DNA of 64,000 nucleotides from Streptomyces blattellae (GCF_009709555.1 NZ_WJBG01000113.1:62001-126000), one strand, 5' to 3'. Shown: positions 1 to 8,990, counted from the stretch's first letter. Notes: generated by a model not told the origin, from the letters alone. Program-made: numbers and translations.

Positions 1-639
1 GTCGTGGTGCCGGTCATGGACACCGGTGAGCGGGGGCGGGCCGAGGCCACCGTCCTGCATTACGTGCCGGTGGAGAAGGTCGTACGCGTCGTCTTCGCGC
101 TGAACGAGCGGAGCGACCGGGGGCGGCGCGAGGCCGCCTGGGATGCTGCCGGGGAGCGGGTCGCCCAACTCCTCAAGCAGTACGGGTCCGTTGCCTTCGC
201 CACCATCGGCGATCCCAACGTCTACTCGACGTTCACCTATCTCGCGCAGACGATCGGCGAGCTGGTGCCCGAAGCCGTCGTGGAGACCGTGCCCGGGATC
301 ACCGCCATGCAGGATCTCGCCTCCCGGTCGGGGGCCGTGCTCACCGAGGGGACCGAGCCGCTCACGCTGGTGCCGGTGACCGCGGGGGCCGCCGTGCTCA
401 AGGACGCGCTGGCCGGGCCGGGGACCGTCGTCGCGTACAAGTTCGGGCGGCAGGCCGGGGAGGTCGCCGAGGCGCTCAGGGAGACCGGGCGGCTCGACGA
501 CGCCGTATGGGGGTCGGCGCTCGGGCTGCCGGAGGAGTCCGTGCGGCCCGCCGCCGAGCTCGACGGTGAGCCTCTCCCCTATCTGTCGACGCTGATCGCG
601 CCCGCGCGGCGCGACGGCGGGCGGGGCGGCAAGCTGTGA
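1..639 (+). CDS. cobI: Precorrin-2 C20-methyltransferase CobI (5' truncated by window edge)
   Basis: SAM-dependent methyltransferase that adds the C20 methyl to precorrin-2/cobalt-factor II in cytoplasmic corrin-ring synthesis. The frame is open from base 1, so the true start and the N-terminal glycine-rich SAM loop lie upstream; about 212 residues are visible of a family size near 240. Seen: FATIGDPNVYSTF, the family GDP motif, and VPGITAMQDLA, the conserved P-G-ITAMQ segment. It heads the co-directional cob genes, but a ZIP gene on the other strand separates it from cobM, so cobI may be transcribed from its own promoter outside the window. The family call is secure; only the start is unknown. 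Confidence 0.93.
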   Translation, partial: VVVPVMDTGERGRAEATVLHYVPVEKVVRVVFALNERSDRGRREAAWDAAGERVAQLLKQYGSVAFATIGDPNVYSTFTYLAQTIGELVPEAVVETVPGITAMQDLASRSGAVLTEGTEPLTLVPVTAGAAVLKDALAGPGTVVAYKFGRQAGEVAEALRETGRLDDAVWGSALGLPEESVRPAAELDGEPLPYLSTLIAPARRDGGRGGKL

Positions 640-652
640 CCGGCCGCGGTCT

Positions 653-669
653 CTCCGGCTCAGCCGGAG
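653..669. terminator. Hairpin between cobI and the ZIP gene
   Basis: Perfect 7-bp inverted repeat CTCCGGC / GCCGGAG with a 3-nt loop. The loop TCA is itself the complement of the ZIP gene stop codon (TGA). It lies between convergent genes, so it probably serves both directions. There is no T-run, as is usual in high-GC actinomycetes. Confidence 0.55.
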
Positions 670-1388
670 ATGCCCACCACCAGCCAGATGAACGCCGCTC
701 CGGCGACCGTGCAGAGCAGGGTCGAGCGGGCGGGGCGCAGGTGGTGGGCCTGGTGGTGGGCCTCGGGGAGGATCTCGGACGCGGCGAGGTAGAGCAGTGC
801 GCCGCCGAACAGGCCGAGGTAGTAGCCGAGCAGTTCCTCCGGGATGGTGAACAGGAGCGTGGAGGCCGCGCCGGCGACGGGCGCCGCCGCGTCCGCCACC
901 AGCATGGCGACCGCCCGGCGGCGGGCGTTCCCGTACAGACGGGTGATCGTGTACGTGTTGAAGCCGTCGGCGAAGTCGTGCGCGATGACGGCGAGCGCGA
1001 CCGCCACGCCCATGTCGCCGCCCACCTGGAACGCGGCGCCGATCGCGATGCCGTCCATGGCGCTGTGCCCGACCATCGCGGCCCCCGCCGACATGCCCAC
1101 TTCGGGCGTCCGGCCGTGCCCCTCCAGGCCCGCGCGTGCGGCCAGCAGTCGTTGCACCAGGTGGGCGAGGAGGAAACCCGCCACGAAGAGCACCAGGGCC
1201 GCCGGTACGCCGAAGACGTCCGTGTCCGCCGCGTCCAGCGCCTCCGGCAGCAGGTCCAGGCCGACCACGCCCAGCATCAGGCCGCCGGCCAGGCCCAGGA
1301 CCAGATGACGGCGGTCGGTCACGCGCTGTGCCGTCCAGCCGCCGGCCAGCGTCATCAGGAACGCGCCGAGCGCGACGAAGACCGCCAT
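660..1388 (-). CDS. ZIP-family divalent metal transporter
   Basis: A 242-residue integral membrane protein with about seven hydrophobic segments, probably moving Zn2+ or a related divalent cation across the cytoplasmic membrane. Two amphipathic metal-pathway motifs are visible: GHSAMDGIAIGAAF (around residues 107-120) and AHDFADGFNTYT (around residues 137-148), which match the ZIP TM4 and TM5 HS..DG / H....G signatures. It is inserted on the opposite strand between cobI and cobM, which invites the idea of metal supply to cobalamin synthesis, but specificity cannot be read from sequence. The ATG start at 1388 gives a normal first membrane segment. Confidence 0.88.
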   Translation of the reverse strand: MAVFVALGAFLMTLAGGWTAQRVTDRRHLVLGLAGGLMLGVVGLDLLPEALDAADTDVFGVPAALVLFVAGFLLAHLVQRLLAARAGLEGHGRTPEVGMSAGAAMVGHSAMDGIAIGAAFQVGGDMGVAVALAVIAHDFADGFNTYTITRLYGNARRRAVAMLVADAAAPVAGAASTLLFTIPEELLGYYLGLFGGALLYLAASEILPEAHHQAHHLRPARSTLLCTVAGAAFIWLVVGISG

Positions 1389-1513
1389 AGGGCTTTGCTA
1401 TCGGATCACCCCGCGTGCGCGCATGTCCGGCACTCCCGTACGCACTGACTTTTCGCCCGACTTCCCGACGTCGTAAGACCGCTTTGCAGCTTGTACGAGA
1501 GGACCGATTCCCC

Positions 1514-2332
1514 ATGGCCGATGCCACCGCCGGCAAGGTGACCTTCGTCGGTGCCGGTCCCGGCGCCGCCGATCTGCTGACGTTCCGTGCCGCGCGCGCC
1601 ATCGCCGAGGCCGACGTCGTGATCTGGGCGGCCAGCCTGGTCCAGGCGGAGGTCCTGAAGCACGCGCGTGAGGACGCGGAGATCCTCGACTCGGCGACGA
1701 TGTCCCTGGAGGACGTGGTCGCCGTCTATGAACGGGCCCGGACCGATGGCCTGCGGGTCGCGCGTATCCACTCCGGGGACCCCGCGCTCTGGGGCGGCAC
1801 GCAGGAGCAGCTCGACCGGTGTGCCTCGCTCGGCATCGCGACCGAGGTCGTGCCCGGCGTCTCCGCCTTCTCCGCGGTCGCCGCGCTCGCCCAGCGGGAG
1901 CTGACGATCCCCGAGGTGGCGCAGTCCGTCGTGCTGACCCGGCTCGGCGGCGGCAAGACGCCGATGCCGCCCGGGGAAGAAGTGCGCGAGTTCGCCAGGC
2001 ACGGCACGACCATGGCGGTCTTCCTGTCCGCCGCCCGCAGCGGACAGCTCGTACGGGAACTGCTGGAAGGCGGTTACCCGACCTCCACTCCGGTCGTCGT
2101 CGCCTACCAGGCGACCTGGCCCGAGGAGCTGGTCGTGCGGTGCACGATCGCGACCCTGGAGGAGACGGTCAAGGAGCACAAGCTCTGGAAGCACACCCTC
2201 TTCCTGGTCGGCCCCGCCCTCGACGCGCGGGGCACCCGCTCGCACCTGTACCACCCCGGCCATTTCCACGGCTACCGCAAGGCCGACCCCGAGGCCCGCA
2301 AGGCACTGCGCGAGCGAGGGGCGAGTACATGA
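1514..2332 (+). CDS. cobM: Precorrin-4 C11-methyltransferase CobM/CbiF
   Basis: Cytoplasmic SAM methyltransferase acting on C11 of precorrin-4 (cobalt-precorrin-4 in the CbiF version). The 272-residue protein starts with the SAM loop VTFVGAGPGAADLLT, has the G-D-P motif HSGDPALWGG near residue 87, and VVPGVSAFSAVAA, all typical of the tetrapyrrole methylase fold. The frame is open further upstream to 1415, but the ATG at 1514 has a GAGAGGA ribosome site and puts the SAM loop at residue 8, so it was chosen. Its stop overlaps cobL in an ATGA, indicating translational coupling. Confidence 0.95.
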   Translation: MADATAGKVTFVGAGPGAADLLTFRAARAIAEADVVIWAASLVQAEVLKHAREDAEILDSATMSLEDVVAVYERARTDGLRVARIHSGDPALWGGTQEQLDRCASLGIATEVVPGVSAFSAVAALAQRELTIPEVAQSVVLTRLGGGKTPMPPGEEVREFARHGTTMAVFLSAARSGQLVRELLEGGYPTSTPVVVAYQATWPEELVVRCTIATLEETVKEHKLWKHTLFLVGPALDARGTRSHLYHPGHFHGYRKADPEARKALRERGAST

Positions 2333-3570
2333 TCACGGTCGTCGGTACGGGGACGGGGGCGCCGCCGCCCGAGGACGTCCTCGGCGTCGCGGAGCTGGTC
2401 GTCGGCGGGCGTCGGCATCTCGACGCCGCACAACTGCCGTCGGGGGCCGAGCGGGTCGTGCTCGGGCCGCTGGCGCCCGCGCTCGACCGGATCGAGGCGT
2501 ACGTCGCCCAGCGGGCGCCGGTCGTCGTGCTGGCCTCCGGCGACCCCGGGTTCTTCGGGATCGTGCGGGTGCTGGCCGAGCGCTTCGGTGCCGGACTGCT
2601 CGACATCCGGCCGGGCGTGTCCTCCGTGGCCGCCGCCTTCGCGCGGGCCGGGCTGACGTGGGACGACGCGGTGGTGGTCAGCGCGCACGGGCGCGAGTTG
2701 CGGACGGCGGTCAATGTCTGCCGGGCGCGGGCGAAGGTCGCGGTGCTGACCGGGCCCGGCGCCGGTCCGGCCGAGCTGGGGGCCGCGCTGCTGCACGGTG
2801 AGCGCGTCCTCGTCGTGGCGTCCGCGCTGGGCGACCCCGAGCGGGAGCGCGTGGAACGGGTGACGCCGCGCGAGGCCGCCGCGCGTGACTGGGGTGCGGC
2901 GGTGAGTGTGGTGCTGTGCCTGGACGAGACGCGGTTCCCGGCCGGTGTGCGCACGGTCGCCGGGCCCGGGGCCGGGCCTGCCGGATGGGCGCTCGACGAG
3001 GGCGAGTTCGCGCACCGGGACTCGATGATCACCAAGTTCGAGGTGCGCGCGCTGGCCCTGGCCCGGCTCGGACCGCGCCTCGGCGACCTGGTCTGGGACG
3101 TCGGCGCGGGCTCCGGGTCGGTGGCCGTCGAGTGCGCGCGGCTCGGTGCCGCCGTCGTGGCCGTCGAGAAGACCGGGGACGGCGTCGAACGGATCCGCGC
3201 GAACGCCGCCGCCCACGGGGTGGACGTTCAGGTGGTCCAGGGGAGCGCGCCGGGCGCGCTGTCCGGACTCGACGATCCCGACGCGGTGTTCGTCGGTGGG
3301 GGCGGGGGTGACCTGGCAGCCGTCGTTGCGGCGAGCGCGCGACGTGCCCGGCGGACGGTCGTCGTCGCCCTGGCCGCGCTCGACCGGGTACCGGCGGCAC
3401 GCGAGGCGCTCACCGGCGCCGGGTTCTCCTGTGACGGAGTGCTGCTCCAGTCGTCGCGGCTCGCGCCGCTCCCGGGGGACGTGACCCGGCTCGCGGCGGC
3501 CAATCCGGTCTTTCTGCTGTGGGGCGTCAGACCTCACGAACCCGACGACATCAAGGGAGTTGCCCAGTGA
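2329..3570 (+). CDS. cobL: CobL: bifunctional precorrin-6Y C5,15-methyltransferase/decarboxylase (CbiE-CbiT fusion)
   Basis: A 413-residue two-domain enzyme. The N-terminal CbiE-type methylase (about 1-200; ITVVGTGTG, LASGDPGFFG, RPGVSSVAAAFA) methylates C5. The C-terminal CbiT-type Rossmann methylase (about 225-400; HRDSMITKFEVRALAL, WDVGAGSGSVAVECA) methylates C15 and decarboxylates the C12 acetate. The start is the ATG of the ATGA overlap with cobM; the open frame extends far upstream but that part is a shadow of cobM. The 3' end overlaps the next gene as GTGA. The fusion is the usual arrangement in actinomycetes. Confidence 0.95.
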   Translation: MITVVGTGTGAPPPEDVLGVAELVVGGRRHLDAAQLPSGAERVVLGPLAPALDRIEAYVAQRAPVVVLASGDPGFFGIVRVLAERFGAGLLDIRPGVSSVAAAFARAGLTWDDAVVVSAHGRELRTAVNVCRARAKVAVLTGPGAGPAELGAALLHGERVLVVASALGDPERERVERVTPREAAARDWGAAVSVVLCLDETRFPAGVRTVAGPGAGPAGWALDEGEFAHRDSMITKFEVRALALARLGPRLGDLVWDVGAGSGSVAVECARLGAAVVAVEKTGDGVERIRANAAAHGVDVQVVQGSAPGALSGLDDPDAVFVGGGGGDLAAVVAASARRARRTVVVALAALDRVPAAREALTGAGFSCDGVLLQSSRLAPLPGDVTRLAAANPVFLLWGVRPHEPDDIKGVAQ

Positions 3571-5246
3571 TCGGCCTCATTTCCGCCACCGCGGCGGGCA
3601 CGGCTGCCCGGGACCGGCTGGCCGCGGCGTGGCCGGAGCGGACCCGGGTGTACGACGGCCCGGTCGGGGACGCCGTACGGGCCGCGTTCGCTCAGTGCGA
3701 GCAGCTGGTGTGTTTTCTGGCCACGGGGGCGGTGGTGCGGCTGGTCGCTCCGCTGCTGTCGGACAAGCGGGCCGATCCCGGCGTGGTGTGCGTCGACGAG
3801 GGCGGGCGGTTCGCCGTGTCGCTGGTCGGCGGGCATGACGGCGGGGCGAACGAACTCGCCGTGGAAGTGGGTGAGTTGCTCGGTGCGCAGCCGGTGGTGA
3901 CCACGGCGACCGATGCCGTCGGGCTGCCGGGCCTTGACACGCTCGGGTTCCCGGTGGAGGGTGCCGTACCCGCGGTGTCCCGTGCGCTGCTGGACGGTGA
4001 GCCCGTCGCCCTCGTGTCCGAGGTGCCGTGGCCGCTGCCTCCCCTCCCCGTGGCGCCGCGGGGGGCGTACACGATCCGCGTCACCGATCGCGCGGTCGAG
4101 CCCGCCGGGCACGAGGCCGTACTGCGCCCGCCGTCCCTCGTGGTCGGCGTCGGCGCCTCCAGGAACGCCCCGGTCGAGGAGGTCCTCGGGCTCGTCGAGG
4201 GCACGTTGCGGGAGGCGGGCCTGTCCGGCCGCAGCATCGCCGAACTCGCCACCGTCGACGCCAAGGCCGAGGAGCCCGGCATCGTCGCGGCGGCCGGGCG
4301 GCTCGGGGTGCCGCTGGTGACGTACTCCGCCGTGGAGCTGGCCGCGGTGGCGGTGCCCAACCCCTCCGACGCGCCGCTCGCCGCCGTCGGCACCCCCTCG
4401 GTGGCGGAGGCGTCGGCGCTCATCGGCGGCGGTGAACTGCTCGTGCCGAAGCGGAAGTCGGCGATGGCCACGTGTGCTGTCGTACGGCGTCCCGCGCGCG
4501 GGCGCCTCGCGGTGGTCGGCCTCGGACCCGGTGCCCGGGACCTGCTCACCCCGCGTGCCAAGGCCGAACTCCAGCGCGCCCGCGTGCTCGTCGGCCTGGA
4601 CCAGTACGTCGACCAGATCCGCGACCTGCTGCGGCCCGGCACCCGGATCCTGGAGTCGGGGCTCGGGGCGGAGGAGGAGCGGGCGCGGTCCGCGGTCGCC
4701 GAAGCCCGGCGCGGGCAGGCCGTCGCGCTGATCGGCAGCGGGGACGCGGGCGTGTACGCGATGGCCTCTCCCGCGCTCGCCGAGGCCTGCGACGACATCG
4801 ACGTCGTCGGGGTGCCCGGCGTGACGGCCGCGCTCGCCGCCGCCGCGATCCTCGGGGCGCCGCTCGGCCACGACCATGTGTCGATCAGCCTGTCCGACCT
4901 GCACACGCCCTGGGCGGTCATCGAGCGGCGGGTGCGGGCGGCGGCGGAGGCGGACATCGTCGTGACGTTCTACAACCCGCGCAGCCGGGGCCGCGACTGG
5001 CAGCTGCCGAAGGCGCTCGCGATCCTCGCCGGACACCGGGCGGGAACGACACCGGTCGGAGTCGTACGAAACGCCTCACGACCGGACGAGTCCGGTCGGC
5101 TGACGACCCTGGCCGCCCTGGATCCGGCGACGGTCGACATGATGACGGTCGTGACCGTCGGCAACACGGCGACCCGTGAGATCGCGGGCCGCATGGTGAC
5201 GCCGCGCGGCTACCGCTGGCAGGAAGCGCAGGAGGGCGCCAAGTGA
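3567..5246 (+). CDS. cobJ: CbiG-CobJ fusion: cobalt-precorrin-5A hydrolase / precorrin-3B C17-methyltransferase
   Basis: 559 residues in two parts. About 1-300 is CbiG (VCFLATGAVVRLVAPLL, SLVGGHDGGANELA, then the C-terminal CbiG part with VGVGASRNAPVEEV and ATVDAKAEEPG), which opens the delta-lactone in the early-cobalt route. About 315-555 is CobJ/CbiH (LAVVGLGPGARDLLTPRA, LIGSGDAGVYAMASPALA, VPGVTAALAAAA, VTFYNPRSRGRDWQL), the ring-contracting methyltransferase. The GTG start at 3567 overlaps the cobL TGA. Together with CbiX downstream, the CbiG domain argues for an early-cobalt-insertion pathway despite the aerobic Cob-style naming. Fusion of these two domains is known in actinomycetes. 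Confidence 0.93.
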   Translation: MIGLISATAAGTAARDRLAAAWPERTRVYDGPVGDAVRAAFAQCEQLVCFLATGAVVRLVAPLLSDKRADPGVVCVDEGGRFAVSLVGGHDGGANELAVEVGELLGAQPVVTTATDAVGLPGLDTLGFPVEGAVPAVSRALLDGEPVALVSEVPWPLPPLPVAPRGAYTIRVTDRAVEPAGHEAVLRPPSLVVGVGASRNAPVEEVLGLVEGTLREAGLSGRSIAELATVDAKAEEPGIVAAAGRLGVPLVTYSAVELAAVAVPNPSDAPLAAVGTPSVAEASALIGGGELLVPKRKSAMATCAVVRRPARGRLAVVGLGPGARDLLTPRAKAELQRARVLVGLDQYVDQIRDLLRPGTRILESGLGAEEERARSAVAEARRGQAVALIGSGDAGVYAMASPALAEACDDIDVVGVPGVTAALAAAAILGAPLGHDHVSISLSDLHTPWAVIERRVRAAAEADIVVTFYNPRSRGRDWQLPKALAILAGHRAGTTPVGVVRNASRPDESGRLTTLAALDPATVDMMTVVTVGNTATREIAGRMVTPRGYRWQEAQEGAK

Positions 5247-5833
5247 ACCGTGTGGTCCACCCGATCGAGCAGGAGTCCTTCCGGCGGCTGCGTGCCCGCC
5301 TCGACACCTCGCGCTTCCCGCCGCTGACCCGGGCCGTCGTGGAGCGGGTCGTCCACTCCGCGGCCGATCTCGACTACGCGGCCGATCTCCTCATGGACGA
5401 GGACGACCTGGTGCGGGCGCATGCCGCGCTGCACGCCGGGGCGCCGGTCGTGGTGGACGTGGAGATGGTCGCGGCGGGGATCACCCGGCGCGAGACCGTC
5501 TGCCGGCTCAGGGACGCCGAGGCCGGGCCGGGGCTGACCCGTTCGGCGCGGGCGATCCGGCTCGCCTACCAGCAGGTCGGTCCGGGCGCCCTCTGGGTGA
5601 TAGGCAACGCGCCCACCGCGCTGGAGGAGTTGCTGACCCTGGACGCCTCCCCCGCGCTCGTCATCGGTCTGCCCGTCGGCTTCGTCGGCGCCACCGAATC
5701 CAAGGCCGCGTTGCGCGAGAGCGGGCTGCCCGCCGTGAGCAACGTGTCCGAGAAGGGCGGTTCGGCGGTCGCCGCCGCCGCGCTCAACGCCCTGCTGTAC
5801 CACCCCGCTTCCGCATCCGAGGAGAAACAGTGA
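5243..5833 (+). CDS. cobH: Precorrin-8X methylmutase CobH/CbiC
   Basis: A 196-residue cytoplasmic mutase that moves the C11 methyl to C12, giving hydrogenobyrinate or cobyrinate. The HSAADLDYAADL segment carries the catalytic histidine (family His43 region). IGNAPTALEEL and VGFVGATESKAAL are the conserved substrate-binding segments, and NVSEKGGSAVAAAALNALLY is the typical C-terminus. The GTG start overlaps the cobJ stop as GTGA. Length and motifs match the family throughout. Confidence 0.95.
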   Translation: MNRVVHPIEQESFRRLRARLDTSRFPPLTRAVVERVVHSAADLDYAADLLMDEDDLVRAHAALHAGAPVVVDVEMVAAGITRRETVCRLRDAEAGPGLTRSARAIRLAYQQVGPGALWVIGNAPTALEELLTLDASPALVIGLPVGFVGATESKAALRESGLPAVSNVSEKGGSAVAAAALNALLYHPASASEEKQ

Positions 5834-6750
5834 CCACCGCGCCGCCCGCCCTGCTCATCGCCGGCCACGGCACCCGGGACGACGCCGGAGCCGAGGCGTT
5901 CCGTGACTTCGTACGGGAGTTGGGGCTCCGCAACCCCGGACTGCCGGTCGCGGGCGGCTTCATCGAGCTGTCCCCGCCACCGCTGGGCGACGCGGTGACC
6001 GAGCTGGTGGAGCGGGGGGTGCGACGGTTCGCCGCCGTCCCGCTGATGCTGGTGTCCGCCGGGCACGCCAAAGGGGACATCCCGGCGGCGCTGGCCCGCG
6101 AGAAGGAGCGGCACTCCGGGATCTCGTACACCTACGGCCGTCCGCTGGGCCCGCACCCGGCACTGCTGAACGTGCTGGAGCGGCGGCTGGACGAGGCTCT
6201 GGGCGGGCGCCGCCCGCAGGACCGGGCGGACATCACCGTGCTGCTGGTCGGACGGGGGTCCACGGATCCCGACGCCAACGCCGAGGTGCACAAGGCGGCC
6301 CGGCTGCTGTGGGAGGGACGCGGATACGCGGGCGTGGAGACGGCGTTCGTGTCGCTCGCCGCGCCCGACGTGCCGAGCGGCCTTGAGCGGTGCGCGAAGC
6401 TGGGTGCGCGGCGGATCGTCGTCCTCCCCTACTTCCTGTTCACCGGCATCCTGCCGGAGCGGGTCAGGCAGCAGACCGAGGGCTGGGCCGCCGCGCACCC
6501 CGGGGTCGAGGTGCGGTCGGCCGAGGTGATCGGCCCGGAGCCGGAGCTGCTCGATCTGGTGATGGAGCGGTACGAGGAGGCCGTCAAGGGCGACCTGCGC
6601 ATGAACTGCGACTCCTGCGTCTACCGCATCGCGCTGCCCGGCTTCGAGGACAAGGTGGGCCTGCCGCAGCAGCCGCACTTCCACCCGGACGACGACGGCC
6701 ACCACCAGCACGGTCACCACCAGCACGGCGGACACGCCCATGCGCACTGA
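5830..6750 (+). CDS. cbiX: Sirohydrochlorin cobaltochelatase CbiX with His-rich C-terminus
   Basis: Inserts Co2+ into sirohydrochlorin or factor II. 306 residues, the long two-repeat CbiX: repeat one carries IAGHGTRD with the catalytic His (residue about 12), repeat two begins LLVGRGSTDPDANAE (about 137-152) and ends with VLPYFLFTGILPERV. The C-terminus adds a cysteine pair MNCDSCVYR and then a tail with repeated HHQHG units and HAHAH, a plausible metal-binding or metal-storage tail. It starts at the ATG/GTGA-type overlap with cobH, and its 3' end overlaps the next gene by 11 bp. Confidence 0.94.
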   Translation: MTTAPPALLIAGHGTRDDAGAEAFRDFVRELGLRNPGLPVAGGFIELSPPPLGDAVTELVERGVRRFAAVPLMLVSAGHAKGDIPAALAREKERHSGISYTYGRPLGPHPALLNVLERRLDEALGGRRPQDRADITVLLVGRGSTDPDANAEVHKAARLLWEGRGYAGVETAFVSLAAPDVPSGLERCAKLGARRIVVLPYFLFTGILPERVRQQTEGWAAAHPGVEVRSAEVIGPEPELLDLVMERYEEAVKGDLRMNCDSCVYRIALPGFEDKVGLPQQPHFHPDDDGHHQHGHHQHGGHAHAH

Positions 6751-7792
6751 CGGCGGGCACGACCTGCGGCACCACGGTGACGCCGAGGTACGCGACGACG
6801 GCTCGGCCCTCGTCGACCTCGCCGTCAACGTCCGCGCCGACACGCCTCCGGCCTGGCTGCGTGACCGGATCGCCGCCTCGCTGGGCGGGCTCGCCGCCTA
6901 TCCGGACGGGCGCTGCGCGCGGGCCGCGGTGGCGGCGCGGCACGGGGTCGCCCCTGAGCGCGTGCTGCTGACCGCGGGAGCCGCCGAAGCGTTCGTGCTG
7001 CTGGCGCGGGCGCTCAAGGTACGTCAACCGGTCGTCGTGCACCCGCAGTTCACGGAGCCCGAGGCCGCGCTGCGGGACGCGGGACATACCGTCGACCGGG
7101 TGCTGCTCCGGCCGGAGGACGGCTTCCGGCTGGACCCGGCCGCCGTACCGGAGGAGGCCGACCTGGTAGTGCTGGGCAACCCGACCAACCCCACCTCGGT
7201 GCTGCATCCGGCCCGCACGGTCGCCGAACTGGCCCGCCCCGGACGGACGCTGGTCGTGGATGAGGCGTTCATGGACGCCGTGCCGGGTGAGCGGGAGGCG
7301 CTGGCCGGGCGGACGGACGTATCGGGCCTGGTCGTCCTGCGCAGCCTGACCAAGACCTGGGGCCTGGCGGGCCTGCGCATCGGCTACGTGCTCGCCGCCC
7401 CGGAGACCGTCGCCGACCTGGAACGCACCCAGCCGCTGTGGCCGGTGTCCACGCCCGCGCTGGCCGCCGCCGAGGCCTGCGTGCAGCCACGGGCCCTCGC
7501 GGAGGCGGGCCACGCCGCGCACCGCATCGCCGCCGACCGGGCCCATCTCGTCGCGGGGCTCGCCGAGTTCGACGGACTGCGGGTCGTGGCCCCCGCCGAG
7601 GGACCCTTCGTCCTCGTCCGCCTCCCGCACGCGGCCGAGGCCAGACGACGCCTGCGCGAACTGGGCTTCGCGGTCCGCCGCGGGGACACCTTCCCGGGCC
7701 TGGACGAGGAGTGGCTGCGGCTGGCGGTACGGGACCGGGGCACGGCCGACTCCTTCCTCCACGCCCTGCGCCGGGCAGTGGCCGGTCCCTGA
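6740..7792 (+). CDS. cobC: PLP-dependent aminotransferase-fold enzyme of cobalamin synthesis (CobC/CobD, threonine-phosphate decarboxylase type)
   Basis: 350-residue fold-type I PLP protein. Seen: YPDGRCARAAVAARHG near residue 55, the GNPTNPTS loop, VDEAFMDAVPGE with the PLP-ring aspartate, and SLTKTWGLAGLRIGYVLA, where the lysine of SLTK forms the Schiff base. This is the pattern of CobC/CobD, which provides (R)-1-amino-2-propanol phosphate for the nucleotide loop. Histidinol-phosphate aminotransferase is a close relative, but the position, overlapping the end of cbiX, settles the assignment by context. The start ATG at 6740 lies inside the cbiX 3' end. Confidence 0.85.
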   Translation: MRTDGGHDLRHHGDAEVRDDGSALVDLAVNVRADTPPAWLRDRIAASLGGLAAYPDGRCARAAVAARHGVAPERVLLTAGAAEAFVLLARALKVRQPVVVHPQFTEPEAALRDAGHTVDRVLLRPEDGFRLDPAAVPEEADLVVLGNPTNPTSVLHPARTVAELARPGRTLVVDEAFMDAVPGEREALAGRTDVSGLVVLRSLTKTWGLAGLRIGYVLAAPETVADLERTQPLWPVSTPALAAAEACVQPRALAEAGHAAHRIAADRAHLVAGLAEFDGLRVVAPAEGPFVLVRLPHAAEARRRLRELGFAVRRGDTFPGLDEEWLRLAVRDRGTADSFLHALRRAVAGP

Positions 7793-7808
7793 GCATTTCA
7801 GCGGTCTT

Positions 7809-8903
7809 CTAGCCGACGATCCGCCCGTTCAGCACCACCCGTCGAGGCGCCGCCAGCACCCGTACGTCGGCCCGCGGGTCGGACTCGTACACCACGAGGT
7901 CCGCCGGAGCCCCCTCGTCCAGGCCGGGACGGCCCAGCCAGCGCCGCGCGCCCCACGCCGTCGCCGACACGGCCTCGACGGGCGGGATCCCGGCGGTGAC
8001 CAGTTCCGCCACCTCCCCCGCCACCAGCCCGTGCGCCAGGGAGCCGCCCGCGTCCGTGCCGACGTACACCGGGATACCGGCGTCGTAGGCGGAGCGGACC
8101 GTGTCGTAGCGGCGTTCGTAGAGGCGGTGCATGTGGGCGGACCAGCGGGGGTAGCGGGCCTCGCCGCCGGCGGCGAGTTGGGGGAAGGTGGCGATGTTGA
8201 CGAGAGTGGGGACGACGGCGACGGCCCGTTCGGCGAAGAGGGGGATCAGGTCGTCCGTGAGGCCCGTGGCGTGCTCGATGCAGTCGATGCCGGACTCGAC
8301 CAGGTCGCGGAGGGAGTCCTCGGCGAAGCAGTGGGCCGTCACGCGGGCGCCGAGCCGGTGGGCCTGAGCGATCGCCGCCTCGACGGCCTCGCGTGGCCAG
8401 CAGGCCGACAGATCGCCGAGGTCGCGGTCGATCCAGTCGCCGACCAGCTTGACCCAGCCGTCACCGCGCCGCGCCTCCTGGGCGACGTACCCGACCAGGT
8501 CGTCCGGTTCGATCTCGTAGGCGAAGTTGCGGATGTAGCGGCGGGTGCGGGCGATGTGCCGGCCCGCCCGGATGATCTTCGGCAGGTCCTCGCGGTCGTC
8601 GATCCAGCGGGTGTCCGAGGGCGAGCCCGCGTCGCGCAGGAGCAGGGTGCCCGCCTCCCGGTCGGTCAGCGCCTGCTTCTCGGTCACGTCCGCGTCGACC
8701 GGGCCGTGCGGGCCGAGGCCGACATGGCAGTGGGCGTCGACCAGGCCGGGCAGGGCCCAGCCCTCGACGGTACGGAGGTCACGGGCGCCGGCGGGACGGT
8801 CGTACGAGATCCGCCCGCCGATCACCCAGAGTTCGTCGCGGACGTCGTCGGGCCCGACGAGGACCCGCCCCTTCACGTGCAGCACCGCACCCTCATCACT
8901 CAT
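7809..8903 (-). CDS. Amidohydrolase-family metal-dependent hydrolase
   Basis: A 364-residue TIM-barrel amidohydrolase. Seen: LPGLVDAHCHVGLG (HxH metal ligands, about residues 55-68), a lysine ligand candidate in DGWVKLVGDWID, VTAHCFAED and CIEHATGL (later His ligands), and YVGTDAGGSLAHG (Asp ligand). The set matches the imidazolonepropionase/prolidase-like branch, but the substrate is not readable. The ATG at 8903 (MSDEG) was chosen because the longer frame upstream has no family similarity and runs into the divergent DinB promoter. It is convergent with cobC and probably unrelated to cobalamin. Confidence 0.8.
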   Translation of the reverse strand: MSDEGAVLHVKGRVLVGPDDVRDELWVIGGRISYDRPAGARDLRTVEGWALPGLVDAHCHVGLGPHGPVDADVTEKQALTDREAGTLLLRDAGSPSDTRWIDDREDLPKIIRAGRHIARTRRYIRNFAYEIEPDDLVGYVAQEARRGDGWVKLVGDWIDRDLGDLSACWPREAVEAAIAQAHRLGARVTAHCFAEDSLRDLVESGIDCIEHATGLTDDLIPLFAERAVAVVPTLVNIATFPQLAAGGEARYPRWSAHMHRLYERRYDTVRSAYDAGIPVYVGTDAGGSLAHGLVAGEVAELVTAGIPPVEAVSATAWGARRWLGRPGLDEGAPADLVVYESDPRADVRVLAAPRRVVLNGRIVG

Positions 8904-8990
8904 GTACGGAACCCTAATCAAGCCGCTGCCCGGACTTAGCCCATCACCGGCGCCGTGCCCCGTGCCCGTGTCCCGTGCCATGCTCGCCCC

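Noticed and set aside
1389..1513. Possible cobalamin riboswitch before cobM
   Set aside because: The 125-bp spacer is too short and lacks a recognisable B12-box-like conserved segment; any riboswitch would more likely lie upstream of cobI, outside the window.
3534..5036. Long minus-strand open frames opposite cobJ, and similar long frames opposite most genes
   Set aside because: High-GC third-position bias gives long antisense frames; translations are Arg/Pro/Gly/His-rich without any family motif.
7809..8903. Amidohydrolase as the missing galactarolactone isomerase (that enzyme is an amidohydrolase-fold protein)
   Set aside because: It has the multi-His imidazolonepropionase-like pattern, lies 44 kb from udh beside cobalamin genes, and nothing ties it to uronate metabolism.
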